A stretch of 64,000 bases of DNA, from NCBI RefSeq assembly GCF_051900425.1, contig NZ_JBHZGK010000003.1, positions 1 to 64,000 on the forward strand. The letters run 5' to 3'. The DNA comes from Frateuria_A sp051900425 (GTDB lineage Bacteria > Pseudomonadota > Gammaproteobacteria > Xanthomonadales > Rhodanobacteraceae). The position numbers and the translations under genes are program-made. Positions 43,645-51,993 of the stretch are shown one piece after another. The notes beneath the pieces were generated by a model. The model made no database searches, was not told where the DNA came from, and saw only the letters and a program-made list of their open reading frames with translations. Position 1 is the stretch's first letter; each line of letters starts with the position of its first letter.

Positions 43645-45489
43645 ATGCGTGACCTGTTCACGGCCGAGCTGCTGCGCTTCCGCGGCTGGGCGCTCGGTGC
43701 GTTCGGGGCGCACCTGCTGGTGCTGCTGTTCTTCACCCGCCTGGTCGACCTGGCGCAGCAGCCGGTGTTCGTCTACCGCGTGGCCGGCGGCGTCGACGTG
43801 CTCGCCGGCGTGCTGCTGGGCCTGTACCAGATGGGCAGCTATCGCCGGCCGAACGTGTGGCTGAACCTGTTGCACCGCCCGCTCGCGCCGGGGCGCATCG
43901 CCGCCGCGCTGCTCGGCGCGGGGCTGGCGTGGCTGGTGGCCGCGGTGGCGCTGCCGGTGCTGCTCGCCGCGGGCTACCAGGCTGGCCTCACCGCGCGCGT
44001 GGTCGACCTGCGCCACTGGCTGTTGCCGCTGGCCGCGTGGTCGCTCGCCGCCTGCGGTTACCTTGCCGGCGCCTGCTGCATGCTGGGGCGCCCGCGCAGC
44101 GCGATCGCGGCGCTGGTGCTGCTGCTGGTGCCGGTGGCGAGCCAGGCCAGCGGCGCGTGGGCCCTGCTGATGCAGGCCGGCGCGCTGGCGGGGCTGGCCG
44201 CGATGGCAACGGTATCGTTCAAGCCCGACCTGTCTGCGCCGCCCCGCGGCGTGCCGGCTACCGTGCTGCTGGCGCTGCCGCTGCAGATGGCCGTCTATGT
44301 GGCGATCATCGTGGTGGTGCAGGTCGGTGCGCAGGTGATCTGGGTGGTCCAGGGCACCCATCCGAACAACACCGAGACGCCGCCGCGCGGCGGCCAGAAC
44401 GAAACCGAGCGCATGACCCCGCAGCAGCGCATGCTCGCCGGGCTGGCGCTGAGCACCGCGCCCGAAGCGCCGCTGTGGCGCGAGCAGGTGGCGCTGTCGG
44501 ACGTGGTGGCGATCGCGCCGGACCTGGACGTGGTGCCGGTGCGCGGCGCGCTGACCAACGCCGCGCCGGTCGACTTCGATGATCCGGCACATGGCGTGCG
44601 CTGGACCTTCAGCCACGATCGCATGCGCCTGTCCGGCTACCGCATCGCCGGCGGTCGCGCGGTCGGCATGCTCGGCGTGGGCGGCGCCAACGCGGCGTTC
44701 CCGGCGCCGGCGGTGGCCACCCGCGGCCTGCCCGGCCAGCCGAAGGACGACCGCAGCCTGCTCGCCGGCAACATGCTCTACCACTACGTCAGCGAGACCG
44801 GGCGGGTGTTCCCGCGCATCCGGTTGCCGGCCGGGGAGTGGCTGCTTGGCACCGCGCCGGTCGGCGAGAACCTGGCTGCGCTGAGCAACCGGGCGCTGTA
44901 CTTCTTCGACGGGCGCGACGTGGTGGCAAGCGAGGACCTGCTCCGGCCACGCCAGCGCATGCCGATCCCGGGTGGCCCCGGCGGCCTGCACAACCTGGAG
45001 CTGATCGAACTGGTCGACGGCTACCTGGTCTCCAACGCGTACACCAGCTACGACTACACGATGGCCGGTGCCGCGCCCTACCAGAGCGTCACCTGGGTGC
45101 ACGACGACGGCCGCGTCACGCTCGCCGCGCGCCGGCCGATCGTGTTCGACTACCCGGCGTGGTTCCGCTACCAGTCGTGGTGGCCCTCGCCGGTGCTGTA
45201 CGGGCTGCGCCAGGGCGTGACCGGCCTGTTTGCCGTGCCCGATCCGATGCAGGTCGCCAACCCGGAGCCACGGCCACCCGGCGTGCTCGGGCTGGCGGGG
45301 ATCCTGATGTTCGCGTCGTTGCTGGCCGCGCTGTGGCTGGTGCGCCGACGCCCGCTGCCGTTGCCGGGGCAGGTCGCCTGGGTGGTCGCGTGCGGTGCGA
45401 TCGGCCTGCCGGCGCTGGCAAGCCTGTGGCTGCTCTATCCGGCCTGCGAACCGGCGCCGCGCAGTCGCCTGGAGCCGGCCGCCGCGTAG
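43645..45489 (+). CDS. ABC transporter membrane subunit with a large extracytoplasmic domain
   Basis: A 614-residue membrane protein, presumably the partner of the preceding ATPase. Six predicted helices occupy residues 14-236, then about 300 hydrophilic residues (238-540, with repeated YxxG/DG patterns such as ELVDGYLVSNAYTSYDYT suggesting a beta-propeller-like fold), then two final helices (about 560-610). A periplasm-facing domain inside the permease is unusual for YtrA-linked exporters. I chose the ATG at 43645, which has GAGGAGGGG four bases upstream; the earlier ATG at 43630 overlaps that Shine-Dalgarno. Confidence 0.8.
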   Translation: MRDLFTAELLRFRGWALGAFGAHLLVLLFFTRLVDLAQQPVFVYRVAGGVDVLAGVLLGLYQMGSYRRPNVWLNLLHRPLAPGRIAAALLGAGLAWLVAAVALPVLLAAGYQAGLTARVVDLRHWLLPLAAWSLAACGYLAGACCMLGRPRSAIAALVLLLVPVASQASGAWALLMQAGALAGLAAMATVSFKPDLSAPPRGVPATVLLALPLQMAVYVAIIVVVQVGAQVIWVVQGTHPNNTETPPRGGQNETERMTPQQRMLAGLALSTAPEAPLWREQVALSDVVAIAPDLDVVPVRGALTNAAPVDFDDPAHGVRWTFSHDRMRLSGYRIAGGRAVGMLGVGGANAAFPAPAVATRGLPGQPKDDRSLLAGNMLYHYVSETGRVFPRIRLPAGEWLLGTAPVGENLAALSNRALYFFDGRDVVASEDLLRPRQRMPIPGGPGGLHNLELIELVDGYLVSNAYTSYDYTMAGAAPYQSVTWVHDDGRVTLAARRPIVFDYPAWFRYQSWWPSPVLYGLRQGVTGLFAVPDPMQVANPEPRPPGVLGLAGILMFASLLAALWLVRRRPLPLPGQVAWVVACGAIGLPALASLWLLYPACEPAPRSRLEPAAA

Positions 45490-45517
45490 CCCGTTTTGTC
45501 ACCTGCCCGGAGCCGCG

Positions 45518-45550
45518 GCCTCTCCCTGCAGGGAGCGGCCGGGTGAGAGG
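45518..45550. repeat. CTCCCTGCAGGGAG palindrome
   Basis: A perfect 14-bp palindrome at 45522-45535, followed by CGGCCGGGTGAGAGG, which pairs with the preceding GCCTCTC. It may be a terminator for the ABC operon or a member of the CTCTCCCC repeat group. Confidence 0.45.
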
Positions 45551-45603
45551 CCGTTCTTGCCTGGCACCTACCCACGAAGCGTCCGACGCCCGAGGAGACG
45601 CTC

Positions 45604-47700
45604 ATGCGCTCGACGATCCACCTGTTGCGCCTCCTGTGCGCCCTCCCATGCCTGCTGCCGGCGCTGCCCTCCCTCGCCGCCGACAGCGACGCGCTCCGCG
45701 CCGCCGTCGCACGCGAACGTGCCCGCCCGGCCGCACCCCACTTCCCCCGCGCCGCTTTCCTGGTGCGCAGCGCGACGCCTGTCGTGGCGTTGTCGCCCGA
45801 CGGTCGGCAGGTCGCCTACCTGCGTGAACAGGCTGGCCAGCGCAGCCTGTGGCTGCTGCCGTCCGACGGTGGCACGCCGCGCCGCCTGCTCGGCCGCACC
45901 GACGCCCGGCAGATCGGCTGGTCGCACGACGGCCGCTGGTTGCTGCTCGCCTCGCCCGGCCAGCTGTTCGCCGTAGCCGCCCGTGAGCAGGGCGGCTCGC
46001 GGCTCGTCGCCCCGCTGGGTGGGCGCGAACAGCGCGAACTGCTGCGGATCGATCCGTGGTATCCCGCCGCGGTGCTGCTGCGCGAGCGCGTGCCGGCCAC
46101 GCTGGAGACGCCCGAGCGCTGGCGCCTCGTGCGCGTCGACATGCAGGGACGCCGGACGCTGCTGCGCGAGGATGCGCAGCAGTTGGTCGACGCCGCGATC
46201 GATGGCAGCGGGCGCGTGGCCTTCATCGAGCGCGTCGATGGTGCGGCGCTGGTGTTCCATCGGGTCGATGCTGCCCGCGAACTGCACGAGGTCCTGCGCT
46301 GCGCCGGACTGCATCGCTGCGCACCGCTTCCGCTGACCGACGCCCAGGGCCGGCTCCTGCTGCGCAGCGATCTCGGTGATGGCTTCGAGGCGCTGCGCCG
46401 GCTGGAACCCGACGGCACGCTCGGCATGCTCGAGGAGGATCCGCGCGGCGAGGCCGACCTCGACACGCTCGCACTCGACCCCGCCGACGGCACCCCGCGC
46501 ATCGCCAGCTACCGCAGCACGGTGGCCGCCAACCATGCAGTGGACGCGTCGGCGCGAACTGCACTGGACAAGCTCCAGGCCCGCTATCCCCGACGCAACC
46601 TGGACATCGCCCTGGGCGCGACGCACTGGCTGGTCCAGGAGCAGGCCAGCACCCTGCAGGGCGCGCGCTGGCACGTGTTCGACGTGCACGGCGGCGCGCT
46701 GCGCGACATCCTCGCGTTCCCGCCGCTGTCCGGCCGCGACGGTCGCCCGGCGCGGTGGCTTCCGGAAGCGGCCATGCCGCGCAAGATCCCGCTGGCGTGG
46801 ACCGCCTCCGACGGCATGCGCCTGCACGGTTTCGTGTGGCTGCCGCCCGGGGTCGATCCGGCGCACCTGCCGCTGGTGGTACTGGTGCACGGCGGTCCAT
46901 GGAACGCCTCGCGCCCGGACGAGTTCGGCGGAGGTTCCGTGCAGGCGCTGGCCAACCGCGGCTATGCCGTGTTCGAACCGAACTTCCGCGGCTCCACCGG
47001 CCTGGGGCGTGCGTACTCGATGGCGGCGCAGGGCGACTTCGGCAACGGGCGCGTGCAGCAGGACATCGTCGAGGGCACCCTCTGGCTGCTGGCCCAGGGG
47101 ATCGGCGATGCCGGGCGCGTGGGCATCGTCGGCGCCTCCTTCGGCGGCTACAGCACGCTGCTGGGTGTCACCTTCCAGCCGTGGCTGTTCAAGGTCGGAG
47201 TGGCGACCGTGCCGCCGGCGGACTTCGCCTGGACGCTTCGCTGGGTCGGGCGCAGCACCGAGGCGCTGGAGCTGGCGCGCTATGTCCCGTTCGAATCCTG
47301 GCTCGCCGCGCTCTCGCTCGACCCGCGCGATGCGGCCACGATGGCGCGCCTGCATGCGCAGTCGCCGCTGGCCCACGCCTCGCGGATGGACCGCCCGTTG
47401 CTGCTGTTCGCCGGCGGCGAGGACCGGCGCGTGGCGATCCGCGGCGTGCTGGGTTACGCGGCGCGGCTGAAGGAACGGGGCAAGGACGTCAGCCTGCTGG
47501 TCGATGCCGATGCAGGCCACGCCAATGCCGATCCACTGGCGCGCGAAGCGCAGCTTTACCTGATCGTGCTGATGCTGCACCGGCATCTGGGCGGCGCCGC
47601 GCCCGAGCCGCCCGACCCGGCCCTGCGCCAATACCTCGCGCGCGCCCTGCGCATCGCCGGCAGCGACCTGCGTGCGGCCGGGCTCGCGCCATCGCCGTAG
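45604..47700 (+). CDS. S9-family prolyl oligopeptidase-like serine peptidase (secreted)
   Basis: A 698-residue peptidase with an N-terminal Sec signal (MRSTIHLLRLLCALPCLLPA, cleaved near ALPSLAA). A beta-propeller of WD/PD40-like repeats (about 60-400, such as VALSPDGRQVAYLRE and QIGWSHDGRWLLLA) precedes the alpha/beta hydrolase domain. The triad is Ser512 in GASFGGYS, Asp607 in GGEDRRV and His639 in DAGHAN. The family cleaves short peptides, often dipeptidyl or acylaminoacyl types. It is likely periplasmic. Two small secreted proteins follow on the same strand. Confidence 0.93.
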   Translation: MRSTIHLLRLLCALPCLLPALPSLAADSDALRAAVARERARPAAPHFPRAAFLVRSATPVVALSPDGRQVAYLREQAGQRSLWLLPSDGGTPRRLLGRTDARQIGWSHDGRWLLLASPGQLFAVAAREQGGSRLVAPLGGREQRELLRIDPWYPAAVLLRERVPATLETPERWRLVRVDMQGRRTLLREDAQQLVDAAIDGSGRVAFIERVDGAALVFHRVDAARELHEVLRCAGLHRCAPLPLTDAQGRLLLRSDLGDGFEALRRLEPDGTLGMLEEDPRGEADLDTLALDPADGTPRIASYRSTVAANHAVDASARTALDKLQARYPRRNLDIALGATHWLVQEQASTLQGARWHVFDVHGGALRDILAFPPLSGRDGRPARWLPEAAMPRKIPLAWTASDGMRLHGFVWLPPGVDPAHLPLVVLVHGGPWNASRPDEFGGGSVQALANRGYAVFEPNFRGSTGLGRAYSMAAQGDFGNGRVQQDIVEGTLWLLAQGIGDAGRVGIVGASFGGYSTLLGVTFQPWLFKVGVATVPPADFAWTLRWVGRSTEALELARYVPFESWLAALSLDPRDAATMARLHAQSPLAHASRMDRPLLLFAGGEDRRVAIRGVLGYAARLKERGKDVSLLVDADAGHANADPLAREAQLYLIVLMLHRHLGGAAPEPPDPALRQYLARALRIAGSDLRAAGLAPSP

Positions 47701-47840
47701 GGTGGCGTCGGCTCACCGGCGCGCGCGGCGGCCGGACTGCGGCACGGTTCTCCGTTTGGGGGCTCCGCCGTTGTTGGAGAAGCGAGGTACGTGTTAGTCC
47801 GGTCCGTGCGGGGGAAAAGTTGCTTAAAAGGAGTTCGAGC

Positions 47841-48089
47841 ATGCTTCGCAGGATTCTCGCTTTCGCACTGCCCACCGCGATCGCGGCGGCCGCTTTCACG
47901 TTCTTCCCGGCCCGGCCGGTGCAGGCCTATCCGGCGGTCTGCGACAGCACCTACTGGACCTGCATGTACAGCGCCACCTCGATCGCCGGCCTGCAGCAAT
48001 GCGTGCTGGACTTCCAGGTCTGCAGCGGCGGCGCCACCCCGCCGCCCCCGCCACCGCGCGCCCGCGGCATGGCCCTGCGGCAGCCCTGA
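47841..48089 (+). CDS. small secreted four-cysteine protein (paralogue 1)
   Basis: An 82-residue precursor with a clear signal peptide (MLRRILAFALPTAIAAAAFT..., cleavage after PVQA). The mature part, about 54 residues, begins YPAVCD and has four cysteines spaced C-x6-C-x12-C-x6-C, then GGATPPPPPPRAR. The even spacing suggests two antiparallel helices locked by two disulfides. AAAAGGAG lies seven bases before the ATG. It shares start, cysteine pattern and about 30 upstream bases with the next gene. No matching family was recognised. Confidence 0.75.
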   Translation: MLRRILAFALPTAIAAAAFTFFPARPVQAYPAVCDSTYWTCMYSATSIAGLQQCVLDFQVCSGGATPPPPPPRARGMALRQP

Positions 48090-48266
48090 CAGGCAACGGA
48101 GCGCCCGCCACCGCCCTGATGCCCCCGGGGGCGGTGGCCGGGACCCGCCTTGCGGCCACGACCGGGACTGTGGCGACGTTCGCCGTTTGCCTGGCTGGCG
48201 GTTGCCGCAGTCCGGGCGCGTGTTACTCGGCGATGCAGGGGAAACTTGCTTGAAAGGAGTTCGAGC

Positions 48267-48512
48267 ATGCTTCGCAAGATCGTGACGATCGCTTTGCCGG
48301 TGGCGGCGGCAGCAGCCGCTTTCACCCTCTTTCCCGCCCGGACCGCGCAGGCCTACCCGGCCAAGTGCGATACCGCCCGGGCAACCTGCATGGCGCAGGC
48401 GGCCTCGCTGAGGGACCGGATGATCTGCAACCAGGCGTTCGAACAATGCAGCGGTGGGGCCATCCCGCCCCATGCGGTGGATGCGCTGCTCGAGGCGGTC
48501 AGGAAGCACTGA
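48267..48512 (+). CDS. small secreted four-cysteine protein (paralogue 2)
   Basis: An 81-residue precursor with signal peptide (cleavage after TAQA) and a mature YPAKCD... domain. It repeats the exact C-x6-C-x12-C-x6-C spacing of the preceding gene and the CSGGA-PP ending, but differs in most other positions and has a helical, charged C-terminus (AVDALLEAVRKH) in place of the proline run. GAAAGGAG precedes the ATG, with the same TTCGAGC spacer as paralogue 1. This is a tandem duplication with divergence. Confidence 0.75.
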   Translation: MLRKIVTIALPVAAAAAAFTLFPARTAQAYPAKCDTARATCMAQAASLRDRMICNQAFEQCSGGAIPPHAVDALLEAVRKH

Positions 48513-48559
48513 CGCGTAGCGGCTTCCCGGTCGGCGCGTGCCGGCCGGGAGGTTGCGGC

Positions 48560-49714
48560 CTACGCCGCCTGGCGCTGCCCGCCGATCCAGGTCTCGCGCA
48601 CGTGCAGGGTGTCGTCCAGCACGGCGAAGTCGGCGCGCTGGCCGGGCGCGATGCGGCCATGGGTCTGTTCCAGCCCGAGCCACTCGGCCGGATAGGCGCT
48701 GGCCATGCGCGAGGCTTCGGCCAGCGGCAGGCCGAGCAGGTTGACGGTGTTGCGCACGGCGCTGGCCATGTCCAGCGCGCTGCCGGCGAGCACGCCGGCG
48801 TCGTTCATGCAGATGCCCTCGCGGGCGACGATGGTCTGGCCGTTGAGCGTGTAGTCCGGCCGTGCGCTGCCCACTGGCGGCATCGCGTCGGTGACCAGCA
48901 CGCACTTGCCCGGCGGCTTGGCGTTGATGGCGATGCGCAGCGAAGCCGGGTGCACGTGGTGGCCATCGACGATCAGCCCGCACCAGCTGGCCGGGTCGTC
49001 CAGCGCCGCGCCCACCACGCCCGGTTCGCGGCTGGTGAGCGGAGTCATCGCGTTGTAGAGGTGGGTGAAACCGCACACGCCGGCGTCGAGCGCGTCGCGC
49101 GTGGTCGCGTAGTCGGCGGCGGTGTGGCCGGCCACCACGCGCACGCCGGCGCCGGCCAGACGCGCGATCACGGCGGGCTCCACCTGTTCCGGCGCCAGCG
49201 TCAGCATGACCACGCCGCGGCGCTGCGCAGTGAGCGCGAGCAGGTCGTCCGCTCCGGGCGTGCGGAACAGCGAGGCGTCGTGGATGCCCTTGCGCGCGGG
49301 CGCAAGGAACGGGCCTTCCAGGTGGATGCCCAGGATGCCCGGCACGCACTGCGCGATCGCTGCGTCGACCGCATCCAGCGCCGCGCGCATTTTCTCCGCG
49401 GTGTCGGTGATCAGCGTCGGCAGCAGGCCGGTGGTGCCGAAGCGCCGGTGCGCCTGGGCGATCCCGCGCAGCGTAGCCACCGTGGGCGCGTCGTTGAACA
49501 GCAGCCCGCCGCCGCCGTTGACCTGCACGTCGATGAAGCCCGGAAGCAGCAGCGCGCCGGCCAGGTCGTGGCGTTGCGCCTGCGCCAGGCGCGGGTCATC
49601 GGCCGCGGCCAGCGCGAGCACGTGGCCGTCGTGCACCAGCACCGCGACGTCCTCGCGCAGGCCCTCGTCGGTCAGCACGCGACCGTGGACCAGGGCGAGC
49701 AGGGGCTGGGTCAT
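48560..49714 (-). CDS. nagA: N-acetylglucosamine-6-phosphate deacetylase
   Basis: Converts GlcNAc-6-phosphate to glucosamine-6-phosphate. The 384-residue amidohydrolase has the PGFIDVQVNGGGG opening, HLEGPFLAPARKG with metal and substrate residues, AGHTAA, the FTHLYNAM segment and VTDAMPPVGS with the catalytic Asp. It is full length. It is the last gene of nagB-II-nagA, with its ATG overlapping the nagB-II stop by one base. Confidence 0.96.
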   Translation of the reverse strand: MTQPLLALVHGRVLTDEGLREDVAVLVHDGHVLALAAADDPRLAQAQRHDLAGALLLPGFIDVQVNGGGGLLFNDAPTVATLRGIAQAHRRFGTTGLLPTLITDTAEKMRAALDAVDAAIAQCVPGILGIHLEGPFLAPARKGIHDASLFRTPGADDLLALTAQRRGVVMLTLAPEQVEPAVIARLAGAGVRVVAGHTAADYATTRDALDAGVCGFTHLYNAMTPLTSREPGVVGAALDDPASWCGLIVDGHHVHPASLRIAINAKPPGKCVLVTDAMPPVGSARPDYTLNGQTIVAREGICMNDAGVLAGSALDMASAVRNTVNLLGLPLAEASRMASAYPAEWLGLEQTHGRIAPGQRADFAVLDDTLHVRETWIGGQRQAA

Positions 49715-50748
49715 CACAACGTCTCCGTGATTTTGCGCAGGTGCGGCGGCACGTCCGGATCGTAGCCGCGCGCCAGTGAAAGCGCGCTGGCTGCGCGGTA
49801 GAAGCTCTGTACGGCGAGCAGCGGGGTGGTGATCGCCGGCACGCCGGCCGGCAGCGGCAGGGCGTCCGGTCCGCTCGCGCCCGGTGCCGCGACCCACACC
49901 CGTGCGCCGCGCGCGCGGAACTCGCTGGCGACGGCGAGCGTGCCCTCCAGCGAACCGTCGTCCTGCGCAAACACCAGCACCGGGAAGCCGGCGCCGACCA
50001 GCGCCATCGGCCCGTGTTTCACCTCGGCGGCGCTGAACGCCTCGGCGTGCAGGCCGCAGGTCTCCTTGAACTTCAGCGCCGCCTCCAGGGCCGCGCCGAA
50101 ACCATAGCCACGGCCGACCACGAACAGGTTGTGCACCTCACGCAGGCCCTCGCCCAGCGCACGCCAGTCCATCGCCCAGCCCTGGCGCAAGTCGGTCGGC
50201 AGGCGGTCGAGCGCGGCATGCAACGCCTCGTCGCCGCTCCAGCAGGCGGTCAGCTGCAGCACCGCCGAGAGCGTGGCCAGGTAGCTCTTGGTCGCCGCGA
50301 CGCTGCGCTCGGGACCGGCATGCAGCGGCACGACCGTGTCGGCCTGCTGCGCGAGCGGGGAGTCGGTGTCGTTGACCAGCGCCACCACCTCGGCGCCGGC
50401 CGCCTTGGCCGCCCGCGCGCTGAGCAGCAGGTCCGGGCTCTTGCCCGACTGGGAGATCGCCAGAAACAGTGCGCCTTCCAGTTGCAGCGGCGCGTCGTAG
50501 ATCGAGCTCACCGCCGGCGAGGCCGAGGCGGTGACCACGCCCAGGCGCGTCTCGAACACGTATTTGGCGTAGGCGGCGGCGTGGTCGGAGCTGCCGCGCG
50601 CGCAGGTCACGATGCAGCGCGGCGGCCTTGCGCGCAGGCGCTCGCCGAGCTCGGCGAGCAGCCCCGCATTGGCGGCGAGCTGGTGCGCGATCACGTCGGC
50701 GGCCGACTGCGCCTCCTGGTACATCAGCGTGTCATGGGGTGATTTCAT
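49714..50748 (-). CDS. glucosamine-6-phosphate deaminase, NagB-II (SIS) type
   Basis: A 344-residue protein with two SIS domains (about 35-160 and 200-330), related to the isomerase half of GlmS but without its amidotransferase domain. Motifs include CARGSSDHAAAYAKY, ISQSGKSPDLL, SVAATKSYLATLSA and EVKHGPMALV. In proteobacterial nag clusters this type replaces NagB, producing fructose-6-phosphate and ammonia. It directly precedes nagA and follows the repeat at 50775-50890. Confidence 0.92.
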   Translation of the reverse strand: MKSPHDTLMYQEAQSAADVIAHQLAANAGLLAELGERLRARPPRCIVTCARGSSDHAAAYAKYVFETRLGVVTASASPAVSSIYDAPLQLEGALFLAISQSGKSPDLLLSARAAKAAGAEVVALVNDTDSPLAQQADTVVPLHAGPERSVAATKSYLATLSAVLQLTACWSGDEALHAALDRLPTDLRQGWAMDWRALGEGLREVHNLFVVGRGYGFGAALEAALKFKETCGLHAEAFSAAEVKHGPMALVGAGFPVLVFAQDDGSLEGTLAVASEFRARGARVWVAAPGASGPDALPLPAGVPAITTPLLAVQSFYRAASALSLARGYDPDVPPHLRKITETL

Positions 50749-50774
50749 GGGAGTCCCGGGGAATGGCGCATGGA

Positions 50775-50890
50775 CGTTCCCTCCCCCTCCGGGAGAGGTT
50801 GCCCGGAGGCAGGTGTCGGTTCGAATGGAGCGGGGTGCGCAGCGGCGCCGGCCCTTCGCCTCTCCCGCGGGGGAGAGGGGCCCGGTCGTG
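50775..50890. repeat. CCTCTCCC-type inverted repeat between nagR and nagB-II
   Basis: CCTCCCCCTCCGGGAGAGG (about 50778-50798) and GCCTCTCCCGCGGGGGAGAGG (about 50860-50880) are two related hairpins 60 bases apart. The cores match the trhO-bioH element at 30669-30693. They may limit read-through from nagR into nagB-nagA. Confidence 0.65.
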
Positions 50891-50896
50891 GAGGCT

Positions 50897-51928
50897 TCAG
50901 CCCTTCCGCGGCGGCGCCGTCGAGCCGCGCACCACCAGCTCCGGCACGAAGCCCTCGTTGGCCGTATCCGGCGCCGACCCGTCCTGCTGCAGCTCTGCCA
51001 TCAGCCGCAAGGCCGCATGCCGCCCGATCTCGGCGGTCGACTGCCGCGCGGTGGTGAGCGCAGGCCAGGCCTGCTTGGAAAACGGATTGTCCTCGAAGCC
51101 GGCGATCGAGAGATCCCAAGGCACGTCCAGCCCGGCCGAGCGCGCGGCCGCGAGCACGCCGGCAGCGATCTCGTCGTTGCTGCCGAAGATCGCCGTCGGG
51201 GGCTCCTTCAGCGCGAGCAGCTTGCGCGCGCCGCGGAAGCCGTCGTCGAACGCATAGCGCCCGGGCAGGATCAGCTTCTTGTTGAGCGCGATGCCATAGT
51301 CCTTCAGCGCATCGGCATAGCCCTGGTACCGCTCCGGGCTGGAACGGTGGTGCGGCTCGCCCCACAGGAAGCCGATCCGCGTGTGCCCGAGCTGGATCAG
51401 GTGCTCGGTGATCGCGTAGGCCGCGTCGCGGTCGTCCACCCACACGCAGGGCGAGCCGTCGCACGGATCCTGGCGCGCGGCGAGGATGCGCACGAAGGCA
51501 ATGTCGTGCGCCTTCAGCGTGGCGACCAGTTGCGGCTGCTCGGACATCGGCGGCGCCAGCACCAGCCCGGCCAGGCGCGAACGGCGCACCAGCGCGCACA
51601 GCTCCTCGGCCAGGTGCGGCGAGGACGAGTCGCACGGATGGATCTGCAGGCCGAAGCCGCGCTCGCGGCAGGCCGAGAGCACGCCGTTCTGCATGCTGAT
51701 GACGTAGTGCGCGTTCGGGTTGTCGTAGACCAGCCCGATCGCGTAGGAGTGCGCCGCGCGCAGGCTGCGCGCGGAAAGATTCGGGCGGTAACCCAGCGTC
51801 TCGATGGCGCGTTCGACCTTCTCGCGCGTGTCCTCGCGCACGGAAGGCTCGCGGTTGATCACCCGCGATACGGTCTTCAGCGACACGCCGGCGCGCTTGG
51901 CGACGTCCTTGATGGTGGCGTGACGCAA
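50897..51928 (-). CDS. nagR: LacI-family transcriptional regulator, NagR-type
   Basis: A 343-residue repressor with the LacI helix-turn-helix (TIKDVAKRAGVSLKTVSRVI) and hinge (YRPNLSARSL), followed by a periplasmic-binding-like sensor domain. Context makes it the GlcNAc regulon repressor, with matching palindromes at 53376-53389 and 53619-53632. I prefer the TTG start at 51928 because AAGGAG lies nine bases upstream; a GTG at 51997 would overlap the permease stop and add 23 unusual residues. It is transcribed downstream of the permease gene. Confidence 0.9.
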   Translation of the reverse strand: MRHATIKDVAKRAGVSLKTVSRVINREPSVREDTREKVERAIETLGYRPNLSARSLRAAHSYAIGLVYDNPNAHYVISMQNGVLSACRERGFGLQIHPCDSSSPHLAEELCALVRRSRLAGLVLAPPMSEQPQLVATLKAHDIAFVRILAARQDPCDGSPCVWVDDRDAAYAITEHLIQLGHTRIGFLWGEPHHRSSPERYQGYADALKDYGIALNKKLILPGRYAFDDGFRGARKLLALKEPPTAIFGSNDEIAAGVLAAARSAGLDVPWDLSIAGFEDNPFSKQAWPALTTARQSTAEIGRHAALRLMAELQQDGSAPDTANEGFVPELVVRGSTAPPRKG

Positions 51929-51993
51929 CGAGGGGTTCTCCTTCGGATCGGCGCGCCATCCTAGCCCACCGCCACGCCGGCGTGGCGGCGCCT

